A stretch of DNA of 64,000 nt from NCBI RefSeq assembly GCF_009707865.1, contig NZ_WMBA01000016.1, positions 54,702 to 118,701 on the forward strand, in the 5' to 3' direction. The notes under the pieces are model-generated. The model saw only the letters and a program-made list of their open reading frames with translations, did not search any database and was not told the DNA's origin. Of the stretch, positions 36,541 through 44,330 are shown in pieces. Source of the DNA: Amycolatopsis pithecellobii (GTDB taxonomy: Bacteria > Actinomycetota > Actinomycetes > Mycobacteriales > Pseudonocardiaceae). Positions within the stretch are counted from its first letter, which is position 1. Every line of letters starts with the position of its first letter. The position numbers and the translations under genes were made by a program.

Positions 36541-37616
36541 AGGACATTCCTGCAGCCTCCGAGCTGACGAACCCCGAGAGGGACACGGTCGAAGAGCCGG
36601 CACCCACCCGATTCCAACGGCGGAGCACCGGTGACGGGCGCGTGATGCGTCTGCTGGAGCAGTTCGGCCTTCCGCTCCTGTTGGTGGCCATGATCGTCGT
36701 GTTTGCGGTCAACCCGACCACCGGCGCGGTTTTCTCCAGCGAGGCGAACATCAACAACATCCTGGGAAACCAGGCCGTGACCGCGCTGGTCGCGCTCGCC
36801 ATGGTCGTTCCTCTGGTAGCCGGCTACTTCGACCTCTCGGTCAGTGCCGTGACCGGGTTGTCCAACATCGCGGTCGCCGCCATCATCGGCCCCTACGGCC
36901 TGCCGATCCCCGTCGGCATCGTGATCGGCCTGGTGATCGGCGCGCTCATCGGCTTCCTGAACGGGTTCCTGGTGGCGAAAGTCCGCCTCAACGGGTTCGT
37001 GGTCACCCTCGGCACCTACACCTTTCTCCTCGGTGTCATCGCCTACTACACCCACGGCGCACTCATCACCTCCGGCATCCCGCCGTCATTCGGGGACTGG
37101 ACCTCCGAAACCACGCTCGGCGTGCCGCGCCCGTTCATCCTGCTCGTCATCGTCGCCGCCATCATCTGGTACGTCCTCGCGCACCTGCCCTACGGGCGAC
37201 GACTGGCCAGCATCGGGTCGAATGAGGACGCCGCCCGCCTGGTCGGGATCAACACGACCCGCGTCATCTGGACCAGCTTCGTCATCTCCGGCGTCCTCGC
37301 CGCCGCTGCCGGCGCACTGCAAACCTCTCGCGGCGGCGCGGGCGACCCGACCATCGGATCCGCCTACCTGTTCCCCGCCCTCGCCGCGGTCTTCCTCGGT
37401 GCCACTGCCATCAAACCCGGGCACTACAACGTCTGGGGAACCATCGTCGGCGTCTACTTCCTCGCCACCAGCGTCAGCGGCCTCTCGCTCCTCGGTGCCG
37501 ATGTCTGGGTTCAACCCGTCTTCGACGGCATCGCCCTCGTCCTCGCCGTCGCCCTCTCCACCCTCATCGCCCGGCGTCGAGAACGCAACGCAGCCAAAAC
37601 CGCCCTGCCCCAATGA
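36537..37616 (+). CDS. RbsC-type ABC transporter permease
   Basis: A 359-residue integral membrane permease with about ten helices after a 40-residue charged N-terminal tail. INNILGNQAVTALVALAMVVPLVAGYFDLSVSAV is the family signature for the substrate-translocating part and LAALAAVFLGATAIKPG-like residues (FPALAAVFLGATAIKPGHYNV region) mark the C-terminal segment. It overlaps the ATPase gene by 4 bases and precedes the solute-binding protein by 18, giving a complete importer. Confidence 0.9.
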   Translation: MKDIPAASELTNPERDTVEEPAPTRFQRRSTGDGRVMRLLEQFGLPLLLVAMIVVFAVNPTTGAVFSSEANINNILGNQAVTALVALAMVVPLVAGYFDLSVSAVTGLSNIAVAAIIGPYGLPIPVGIVIGLVIGALIGFLNGFLVAKVRLNGFVVTLGTYTFLLGVIAYYTHGALITSGIPPSFGDWTSETTLGVPRPFILLVIVAAIIWYVLAHLPYGRRLASIGSNEDAARLVGINTTRVIWTSFVISGVLAAAAGALQTSRGGAGDPTIGSAYLFPALAAVFLGATAIKPGHYNVWGTIVGVYFLATSVSGLSLLGADVWVQPVFDGIALVLAVALSTLIARRRERNAAKTALPQ

Positions 37617-37634
37617 CATGACAGCGGAGGAAAG

Positions 37635-38831
37635 ATGTACCTGCTCGCAAAAATGAGAAGACGTGCCCCGATCGGGTCAGCGCTGGTGGTCGGGACGCTC
37701 GTGCTCGCCGGCTGCGGTGGTGGTAGTTCGGCTTCCGCGCCGACGTCAATCGCCCCGGTGGACGCGAACAAGGTCTACGTCGAGGGCGTTCCTTCCCTCG
37801 CCGAGCTGTACAAGTCCACCGAGGGCTCGCCCCCGACCTCAGGACCGAAAACCCAGCCGGGCAAGAACGTCGTCTATGTGTCATGTGGACAGTCCGCCCA
37901 GGGATGCTCGGGCCCCGCCAATGAGATGGCGAACGCCGCCAAAGTCGTCGGCTGGAACTTCAAGATCATCGACGGTGCCCTCAACGTGAACAATGGGTGG
38001 GCCGTGGGCGTCCGGCAGGCGATAGCCGCGAAGCCGGACGCCATCGTGATCGGGATGGGGTGTGCCGATGTCAAGCAGCCGTTGCTGGAGGCGAAGGCGG
38101 CCGGAATCCCGGTCGTCGGCATGTACAGCCTGGATTGCAGCGATCCCAAGAACGACGGTGGTCCCGGCGAGTCGCTGTTGACGGAGATTCAGTACACCGA
38201 GACGGCGAAAACGACCGGACAGTTCTGGAAGGATTGGGGCCGGATCCAGGCCGCGTACGTGATCGACGCGACCGAAGGCAAGGCCAATATCCTTCGCACC
38301 AACTACGAACCTGTGCAAGGGGAATACCTGAAGGAAGGCCAGGACGAGGTCTTCGCCAAGTGCCCTGGATGCAAGATCGTGGGCGAAGTCAACTGGAGCG
38401 CAGCCGACTCGACCGCCGGTGGCCCGCTGGAACAGAAGTTCCGCACCCTGCTCGTGCAGCACCCCGACGCGAACGCGGCGATCACGAACTGGGATGCCAT
38501 CGCGACCTCCTCCGGCATCTCGAAGGCGATCAAGGATGCCGGCCGCGCCAAGTCGATGGTCTCCACCGCCGGCTTCGGTTATGCGGCTGCGCTGCAGTTG
38601 GTCGAGCAGAACGGCGGCCTCACCGCGGACCTGGGAAATGACAGTAAGTGGGCGGCCTGGGCAGGTGTCGACACCCTCAACCGGGTGTTCCACGGCGAGC
38701 CCGCTGTGCCCCAGGGCATCGGTTTCCGGCTGATCGACAAGGACCACAACATGGCCCCCGGCGGTCAGGACTACCAGACGCCGGTCGACTACCAGAGCGT
38801 CTACAAGAAGTCATGGGGAGTCACAAGTTAG
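37635..38831 (+). CDS. ABC solute-binding lipoprotein, paralog 2
   Basis: A 398-residue lipoprotein with lipobox VLAGC, near-identical in layout to the protein at 26552-27763: VYVEGVPSLAELYKST, VSCGQSAQGCSGP, MGCADVKQPLLEAKAAGIPVV, AKCPGCKIVGEVNWSAADS and DHNMAPGGQDYQTPVDY. The six mature cysteines are conserved. GGAGGAAAG precedes the ATG. As the third gene of the ATPase/permease operon it is the dedicated receptor. Differences from paralog 1 cluster around the mid-protein loops, which could mean different ligands. Confidence 0.9.
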   Translation: MYLLAKMRRRAPIGSALVVGTLVLAGCGGGSSASAPTSIAPVDANKVYVEGVPSLAELYKSTEGSPPTSGPKTQPGKNVVYVSCGQSAQGCSGPANEMANAAKVVGWNFKIIDGALNVNNGWAVGVRQAIAAKPDAIVIGMGCADVKQPLLEAKAAGIPVVGMYSLDCSDPKNDGGPGESLLTEIQYTETAKTTGQFWKDWGRIQAAYVIDATEGKANILRTNYEPVQGEYLKEGQDEVFAKCPGCKIVGEVNWSAADSTAGGPLEQKFRTLLVQHPDANAAITNWDAIATSSGISKAIKDAGRAKSMVSTAGFGYAAALQLVEQNGGLTADLGNDSKWAAWAGVDTLNRVFHGEPAVPQGIGFRLIDKDHNMAPGGQDYQTPVDYQSVYKKSWGVTS

Positions 38832-38858
38832 AGCCCGTTTCCCGCCACCGAAGCCCGG

Positions 38859-38988
38859 CGCGAGTTGAGCGTTTTGTGTGCGCGAGTTGAGCGTTGGGTG
38901 TGCGCGAGTTGAGCGTTGCGTGCGGCGGGAAGGTTCAACTCGCGCGGCGGGAACGCTCAACTCGCGGGGCGGGAAGGTTCAACTCGCG
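38859..38988. repeat. 22-nt periodic repeat array with internal inversion
   Basis: Three exact copies of CGCGAGTTGAGCGTT start at 38859, 38881 and 38903, exactly 22 bases apart. They are followed by three inverted copies, AAGGTTCAACTCGCG (38930), AACGCTCAACTCGCG (38952) and AAGGTTCAACTCGCG (38974), again 22 bases apart. The array can fold into a very long hairpin with regular bulges between the solute-binding protein gene and the next gene. It could act as terminator, mRNA stabiliser or protein-binding array; there are no spacers of CRISPR type. Confidence 0.85.
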
Positions 38989-39043
38989 GGGCGGTGTTTG
39001 TCTCGGACCCGCCACCCGACTCATAGCGAATGGAAGAATCCAC

Positions 39044-39496
39044 ATGGGCGTGAAATCAGCGATAGAAGCCGACCACACGGACCCCACCGTGGTGCTGAAC
39101 AAGTTCTACGACGCGGAGATGCGTTACATCGCGGCCGGCGGCGCCCGGGAGGGCGCCGACTTCGGTGAGATGGCTTCGTGTCTTCATCCCGAAGTCGTCA
39201 TGCATCAGGGACCGTCGGTACCCTTTCCTGGCGACTGGACCGGGATCAACGAGGTGGAGCGATTCTTCGCCGTGTTGTCCGAAACCTGGATCGCCATGGA
39301 CATAACGAACGTCAAGTACTTCCTCGGTGACGACGGTGTAGCCGTCAGCATGCGCGGAATACTCACGTCAAGGGCGACGGGTTTGACGCTCGACACCAAA
39401 GTCGGGCAGTTCCTTATTTTCAGCGACGGCCTGATCCGCGACTGGACCGTCTTTTACCAGGATCCCGTCCGGGTCGGCCAGGTTTGTGGCATTTGA
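39044..39496 (+). CDS. SnoaL/NTF2-like protein, paralog B
   Basis: A 150-residue NTF2-like protein: KFYDAEMRYIAAGGAREGADF, CLHPEVVMHQGPSVPFPGDW, ERFFAVLSETW and LIRDWTVFYQDPV. It is very close to paralogs at 16069-16518 and 41386-41862. ATG at 39044 is preferred (GGAAGA 7 bases upstream); the frame is open further upstream but there it runs through the repeat array. A convergent terminator separates it from the EthD gene. Confidence 0.83.
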   Translation: MGVKSAIEADHTDPTVVLNKFYDAEMRYIAAGGAREGADFGEMASCLHPEVVMHQGPSVPFPGDWTGINEVERFFAVLSETWIAMDITNVKYFLGDDGVAVSMRGILTSRATGLTLDTKVGQFLIFSDGLIRDWTVFYQDPVRVGQVCGI

Positions 39497-39537
39497 GACC
39501 AGCCGCCAGATAGGCGAGCGGTCGAGTAGAACGTGAA

Positions 39538-39592
39538 CAGGGCCTCTGCTCGTGATCAAGATCTGGAGTCGAGATCACGAACAGAGGCCCTG
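39538..39592. terminator. long bidirectional terminator
   Basis: CAGGGCCTCTGCTCGTGATC (39538-39557) pairs with GATCACGAACAGAGGCCCTG (39573-39592), 20 bp with one mismatch, between convergent SnoaL-like and EthD genes. Confidence 0.8.
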
Positions 39593-39617
39593 CCCATTAT
39601 CGGCATCAACGAAAGCC

Positions 39618-39983
39618 TCAGAGCGTCGACAAATCCGTGTCGTGCTCGTCGACGACGTACATGTACATCTGATCCCGGTCGAACAGCCTCGCCTCATCTT
39701 CGACCACCATGGCGCGGAAATCCGCCGGCATCGGCTCGACGAAGAAGGACTTGTACCACGTCTCGTCACACCAGATCTCGACGATCACGTCGAAGCCGGA
39801 TTCACGAACCTCACCGGTGACCGGAGGCGCGATCGGCTTCAAGTAACGGCGGACCCAGCGCTGGACGCCCGGCTTCCCGAGGTAATCGTTGAACAGTGGG
39901 CAGTGGTGATTCTCGTAGTGGTCACGGAACTCTTCATCTGAGATGCCGTCCTTTTTCTTGAACAGGCCGACTACTTTGATCAC
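39618..39983 (-). CDS. EthD-domain protein, paralog B
   Basis: A 121-residue EthD protein, IKVVGLFKKKDGISDEEF at the start and MYVVDEHDTDLSTL at the end, nearly the same as the protein at 21470-21835 including identical length. GTG at 39983 is chosen because it matches the paralog start and AAAGGA is upstream. It follows the LLM gene on the same strand by 43 bases, so the two are probably co-transcribed from the conserved element at 41233-41286; an EthD/LLM pairing is thus indicated. Confidence 0.85.
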   Translation of the reverse strand: MIKVVGLFKKKDGISDEEFRDHYENHHCPLFNDYLGKPGVQRWVRRYLKPIAPPVTGEVRESGFDVIVEIWCDETWYKSFFVEPMPADFRAMVVEDEARLFDRDQMYMYVVDEHDTDLSTL

Positions 39984-40026
39984 GCGCTCGAATCCTTTCG
40001 TGTGCGGCGTACGGCACGTTCCCGGC

Positions 40027-41181
40027 TCACCATGAGTAGTTGCGGTCTTCCGGCGGAGACCAGACACCGGCGTCGCGAAGCCGGTCGAGGACGGGCCGGA
40101 AGTCGAGCACCTCGCGCGGGTTCCAGAGCGGGAAATTGATGAGAATGTTGGTGGTCGCAGTGTGCCGTTTCATGGCGATCAGCTGCTCGGCGACTTGGTC
40201 GGCGGTGCCGAGGAACTTGAGGATTCCGCGCCCGCTGCCCCAAGCACGGGCGGCCTGTTCTTTCGTCATGCCCTCGAACAGCGCCTCGATCGACTTGATG
40301 TCGCCGAGGATGTCGGCGGTCAGTTCGACCGTTGCGTCGTAGTCGAGCGTCTGGCACAGCCGTTCGTACTCCTCTTCCGCCTCGCCTTCGTGCTCGCGCA
40401 CGATGGCGATGGCGAACGGCGAGACGCCGAGCGCCTCAGCGCGACCGACCGCCTTCGTGATCGGCTCGACGCGCTGCTCGGTCTCGTGCACCTTCTCCAC
40501 GCTGTTGCCTGCGACGACCAGCATGTCGCAGTGCTGCGCGGCAAATGTCATGCCTGCGGGCGACGCGCCTGCGCTGACCAGGAGTGGGTACGGCTTCTGT
40601 ACCGGCCGCGGCGCCTTGATCCGGCCGCGTAGCCGGTAGTACTTGCCGTCGACCTCAATAGGTTCGTCTTCGGTCCACAGCCGCTTGACGATCTCGACGA
40701 ATTCACCCGCCATGGCGTAGCGCTCGTCGTGCTCGATGAGCACCTCCTCACCGAACAACCGCGCCTCGGGGTCGCCAAAGCCGGTGACGACGTTCCAGCC
40801 CCACCGTCCCTCGCTGAAGGCGTCAAGCGTCGCGCCCATGCGGGCGATGTGCGCGGGCTTGTGATGCGTCGTGTGGAAGGTGGTGATGACGCCGATGTGC
40901 TCGGTGACCGCGAACAGTCCCATCGCAAGCATCGGGGCGTGGTACTTCGGTGACTGGTGCCCCCCGCGCTCGGCGGCGCGCTGGTGCCCGGACCAGGTAT
41001 CGGCGATGAACAGGGAGTCGAAGCCCGTGGCCTCCGCTGCCTGCGCCATGTCGCAAAATACTCGGCGGCTGAGCGGTGGCGTCGTCCGCGCCGCCTCGGC
41101 GGACCAGATGTGATCCGTCTGCCCGGTCGGGAAAAAATAGCCGAAACTCAGCTCATCGGGGTTCTCGCGGCGCATCTTCAT
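40027..41181 (-). CDS. LLM-class flavin-dependent monooxygenase, paralog 2
   Basis: A 384-residue luciferase-like monooxygenase close to that at 33797-34942: LSFGYFFPTGQTDHIW, FDSLFIADTWSGHQRAAERGGHQ, GATLDAFSEGRWGWNVVTG, PLLVSAGASPAGMTFAA and final RNYSW. ATG at 41181 follows GAAGGGG; an in-frame start 8 codons upstream is less likely. It needs reduced FMN. Its promoter region carries the same 54-bp element as ribBA, so enzyme and cofactor synthesis are likely co-induced. Confidence 0.9.
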   Translation of the reverse strand: MKMRRENPDELSFGYFFPTGQTDHIWSAEAARTTPPLSRRVFCDMAQAAEATGFDSLFIADTWSGHQRAAERGGHQSPKYHAPMLAMGLFAVTEHIGVITTFHTTHHKPAHIARMGATLDAFSEGRWGWNVVTGFGDPEARLFGEEVLIEHDERYAMAGEFVEIVKRLWTEDEPIEVDGKYYRLRGRIKAPRPVQKPYPLLVSAGASPAGMTFAAQHCDMLVVAGNSVEKVHETEQRVEPITKAVGRAEALGVSPFAIAIVREHEGEAEEEYERLCQTLDYDATVELTADILGDIKSIEALFEGMTKEQAARAWGSGRGILKFLGTADQVAEQLIAMKRHTATTNILINFPLWNPREVLDFRPVLDRLRDAGVWSPPEDRNYSW

Positions 41182-41232
41182 GGTTGTCCCCTTCTCGGCG
41201 CGCATACGTTCTCAGTGCGGCGCGCCTTGGTG

Positions 41233-41286
41233 CATATTCGCCCGCGGACCCCGACGACGCCAGCAGCGTTTCGTTGTGCAGAACGC
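41233..41286 (-). promoter_or_regulatory. 54-bp conserved element upstream of LLM paralog 2
   Basis: Read on the minus strand: a 27-base block (41286 down to 41260, starting GCGTTCTGCACAACGAAACG), a 12-base spacer, and CCGCGGGCGAATATG (41247-41233), 51 bases before the start codon. It matches the element at 28590-28643 at 40 of 42 block positions. Confidence 0.7.
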
Positions 41287-41385
41287 ACCACGGCTGGAAA
41301 GCCAGGCGAAGTAGCTTCGGCGTTCGGGGAGGTAGATCGGTGCGACTGACCGGCATCACCATGATCAATCCGAGGAGTGAAACCG

Positions 41386-41862
41386 ATGAGTTCGAATCAA
41401 GCGCGAGAAGCCGGCTGCACGGACCATATCGCCGTGTTGGACAGGTTTTATGACGCCGAGATGCGGTATGTCGCGGCCGGAGGCGCGCCACGAGGGGCCG
41501 GTTTCGATGAAATGGCTGCCTGTTTTCATCCTGAGGCCGTTATGCGTCAGGGCCCATCCGCACCATTTCCCGGCGAGTGGAAAGGGATCCAGGAAGTCGA
41601 GCGATTCTTCGCGGTGTTGTCGGAAACCTGGGTTTCCGCCGAGGGTTTGACTGTGCGGTACTTTGCGGGCGATGACGGAGTGGCCGTCAGCATGCGGGTG
41701 CACCTGACTTCACGGGCGACCGGGCGAACAGTTGATTCCCACCTCGCCCAGTTCATCACGTTCGACGGTGGCTTGATCCGCGATTTCACCGTTTTCTATC
41801 TGGATCCAGTGCGGTTGCGCGAAGCGTGCGGCCTGCCAGGCGTGCGCTCGAGCCTTCCCTGA
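41386..41862 (+). CDS. SnoaL/NTF2-like protein, paralog C
   Basis: A 158-residue NTF2-like protein: RFYDAEMRYVAAGGAPRGAGF, CFHPEAVMRQGPSAPFPGEW, ERFFAVLSETWVSAEGLTV and GLIRDFTVFYLDPVRL. Compared with paralogs A and B, HQGPS is changed to RQGPS, so a residue that could be catalytic is replaced. ATG at 41386 (MSSNQ) is supported by GAGGAG; a GTG three codons earlier is the alternative. It diverges from the LLM gene and ends immediately against the convergent SDR gene. Confidence 0.83.
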   Translation: MSSNQAREAGCTDHIAVLDRFYDAEMRYVAAGGAPRGAGFDEMAACFHPEAVMRQGPSAPFPGEWKGIQEVERFFAVLSETWVSAEGLTVRYFAGDDGVAVSMRVHLTSRATGRTVDSHLAQFITFDGGLIRDFTVFYLDPVRLREACGLPGVRSSLP

Positions 41863-42609
41863 TCAGAACTGAAGCTCGCCGCCGTCGACGTCCAGGTTCG
41901 TGCCGAGGATGAAGCTGCTCTCGGCGGAGGCGAGGAAGGCCACTGCGGCGGCCACCTCCTCGGGGCGCCCCAGCCGGCCGAGGGGCACTCCCGCGGCGAG
42001 TTCCGTCTTGAAGGCCGCCGCTCGCTCCTCGCCGACGGTCAGATCGATTGCGGGAGTGTCGATCGCGCCCGGTGAGACCGTGTTGACCCGGATACCCCGG
42101 CCCTTCAGTTCGTTGGCCCACGTTCGCGCGAGCGACCGGATTGCGGCCTTCGACGCCGAGTACAGGCCGAAGTTCTCCCAGCCGTCGGCGGCGCGGATCG
42201 AGGCATTCAATATCACCGACCCGCCCTCGTTGAACAAGGGCAACGCCTTCTGCACGGTCATCCAGGTGCCCCGGACGTTGATGCCGAATGTCTGCTCGTA
42301 CTGCTCTTCGGTCGCCTGTTCGAGCGGCGCGAACGAGCCGACGCCCGCGTTGGCGAACAGCACGTCCAGTCCTTGGCCGCGAGCACGGACCATGTCGTAC
42401 AGCCGGTCCAGATCGGCAGGTTCCGCGATGTCACCCGGTACTGCGGTGGCCGAGGGGCCGATGGATGCGGCGGCCGCGTCCAGTTCGGCCTTACGCCGGC
42501 CCGTCAGGAAGACCGACGCGCCCTCGGCCGCCAGGCGCGCCGCGGCGGCCAGGCCGATCCCGCTGGCGGCGCCGGTGACGACAGCGATCTTGCCTTCGAG
42601 TATCCCCAC
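41863..42609 (-). CDS. short-chain dehydrogenase/reductase (TetR-regulated type)
   Basis: A 248-residue SDR: VVTGAASGIGLAAAARL, LTGRRKAELDAA with Arg-Arg favouring NADP, FANAG, catalytic LNASIRA and YSASKAA, and the C-terminal ILGTNLDVDGGELQF. It resembles the broken SDR at 57709-58380. Its stop abuts that of paralog C with no gap. The ACCGATCGGTACTGAA operator 62 bases upstream matches the sites at the TetR gene of 12381, so that repressor probably controls it. Confidence 0.9.
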   Translation of the reverse strand: MGILEGKIAVVTGAASGIGLAAAARLAAEGASVFLTGRRKAELDAAAASIGPSATAVPGDIAEPADLDRLYDMVRARGQGLDVLFANAGVGSFAPLEQATEEQYEQTFGINVRGTWMTVQKALPLFNEGGSVILNASIRAADGWENFGLYSASKAAIRSLARTWANELKGRGIRVNTVSPGAIDTPAIDLTVGEERAAAFKTELAAGVPLGRLGRPEEVAAAVAFLASAESSFILGTNLDVDGGELQF

Positions 42610-42670
42610 GTTCCGAACTCCTTCACCTTCTGTGTCGATCGGTCCGAAGTGGACCGTAGCGTACTTTTCA

Positions 42671-42686
42671 ACCGATCGGTACTGAA
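42671..42686. promoter_or_regulatory. distant copy of the TetR operator
   Basis: ACCGATCGGTACTGAA, identical over 16 bases to 12320-12335, between the divergent SDR and gentisate dioxygenase genes. TTTCA precedes it, extending the symmetry. A second palindrome GGTCCGAAGTGGACC lies at 42641-42655. Confidence 0.7.
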
Positions 42687-42767
42687 AGGGTTGGATTCGG
42701 CCGGCCGTTTGTTCGACACAGCAGAAAGTGTCTGTTCCGAAGGTCGATCTGCGACCAAAGTGCCGTT

Positions 42768-43913
42768 ATGACCTCTGCCAAAACCCCCGTGCGGCTCCAG
42801 GCGGTGGCCGCCCCGGGCCAGCCTGAGGTGACGCCGGCTCTGCAGTCGCTCTACCAGAGCTTCGAGCAGGAGCTGGTCGTACCGCTGTGGACCGAGATCG
42901 GCGACCTCATGCCGGTGCACCCGCGCTCCCGTGCGGTGCCCCACGTGTGGCGGTGGGACCACTTGCGGCGGCTCGCGGCGCGAGCCGGTGAGCTGGTGCC
43001 GGTGGGACGCGGAGGCGAGCGGCGGGCTATCGCGCTGGCCAATCCTTCGCTCGGTGGGCGCCCTTTCGCGACACCCACCCTGTGGGCGGCGATCCAGTAC
43101 CTCCTGCCTGGCGAGGACGCCCCGACGCATCGGCACACCCAGCATGCCTTCCGGTTCGTCGTCGAAGGCCAAGGTGTGTGGACGGTCGTGGGTGGCGACC
43201 CGGTGCCCATGAACCGTGGCGACTTCCTGCCGCAGGCAGGCTGGAACTGGCACGCCCACCACAACGCCACCAAGGAGCCGATGGCGTGGATCGACGGCTT
43301 GGACATCCCGTTCCAGTACGCCGGCGAAACGCAGTTCTTCGAATTCGGTCGCGACGAGATCTCCGAGGCCGAGCGGGCGACCCCCAAGCGGTCACGCTCC
43401 GAGCGGCTTTGGGCCCATCCCGGCCTGCGCCCTGTCTCCGTCGTCGCCGGCCCTGCCGGATCCCCGCTGTTCGCCTACAAATGGGAGCACACCGACCGTG
43501 CGCTCGCCGATCAGCTGGCCTTGGACCGCGAGGGATTCCCGGGGGCCGTCGAGCCCGGGCACGCCGCCGTCCGCTACACCAATCCGATGACCGGAGCCGA
43601 CGTGCTGCCGACGATCCGAGCCGAGATGCATCGGGTGGCGCGGGGCCGGGAGACGGTGCCGGTGCGCGAGACCGGTTCGTCTGTCTACCAGGTCTTCGAC
43701 GGCGCAGGCTCCGTGACGGTTGGCGAGCACACCTGGAGCGTCACGCGGGGCGACCTGTTCGTCGTCCCGTCCTGGCAGCCGTTCTCGGTGCGCTCGGAAT
43801 CCGGCACCACCGACTCCGACTCCGGTGCCTTGGACCTGTTCCGCTTCTCCGACGCACCGATCTTCGAGGCGCTGCGGCTCGACCGCGTCGCCACCGAAGA
43901 AGCCGCCCGATGA
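42768..43913 (+). CDS. gtdA: gentisate 1,2-dioxygenase
   Basis: A 381-residue bicupin iron enzyme that cleaves gentisate to maleylpyruvate. The first cupin has THRHTQHAFRFVVEG with His121 and His123 and NWHAHHN with His162, the spacing expected of the Fe(II) triad; PGEDAPTHRH and GGDPVPMNRGDFLPQAGWNW are family signatures. The second cupin (about 280-360) lacks a full metal set, as usual. No maleylpyruvate isomerase or fumarylpyruvate hydrolase gene is in the window. It is divergent from the SDR with a TetR operator copy between. Confidence 0.93.
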   Translation: MTSAKTPVRLQAVAAPGQPEVTPALQSLYQSFEQELVVPLWTEIGDLMPVHPRSRAVPHVWRWDHLRRLAARAGELVPVGRGGERRAIALANPSLGGRPFATPTLWAAIQYLLPGEDAPTHRHTQHAFRFVVEGQGVWTVVGGDPVPMNRGDFLPQAGWNWHAHHNATKEPMAWIDGLDIPFQYAGETQFFEFGRDEISEAERATPKRSRSERLWAHPGLRPVSVVAGPAGSPLFAYKWEHTDRALADQLALDREGFPGAVEPGHAAVRYTNPMTGADVLPTIRAEMHRVARGRETVPVRETGSSVYQVFDGAGSVTVGEHTWSVTRGDLFVVPSWQPFSVRSESGTTDSDSGALDLFRFSDAPIFEALRLDRVATEEAAR

Positions 43914-44023
43914 GGCTCGCCACGGTTCGCACGCGTCGGTGCACTGCTCGAGCCGACGGTGCGAGGGGTCCGGTGCGCCACCGAGGACCAGGCAGCCGCC
44001 GCAGGAGCAACTGCCGGGCTGCG

Positions 44024-44206
44024 GCGGCGCGCGACCCAGTTCCTCAGGTCTTGCTCGCTGATCGTCTCGACGAGGGCGGGATGGGCGCTGGCGATATGCT
44101 CGCGGATCATGCCGACCACTGTGTCATCGCTGTCGGCTCCGGCTATGAACCCCGGTGGGTCACGGTGGCGGATCCAGATTTGCGGGACGCTCGCCAGTGA
44201 GTGCGA
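44024..44206 (-). pseudogene. possible DUF1059-like remnant
   Basis: Within the 417-base gap 43914-44330 the minus strand encodes DPPGFIAGADSDDTVVGMIR followed by EHIASAHPALVETISEQDL, similar to small DUF1059-type proteins. No suitable start or ribosome binding site exists and the frame runs on into antisense of the dioxygenase gene. It could be a remnant or coincidence; nothing else is visible in the gap. Confidence 0.25.
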
Positions 44207-44330
44207 TGGGCGGCGCGCGTGGTTCGTGCTCACGTGCGGGGTGGCCGGGGTGCTGACCGCCGCCGGGATAGGCGGATGCGGCTGTGACAGGCTCGGCCCG
44301 TCGGCGGGACTGACGGAAGGGGCCTCGACG

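Noticed and set aside
38859..38988. CRISPR array
   Set aside because: Repeats are 15 bases with 7-base linkers, half of them inverted; there are no unique spacers and no cas genes.
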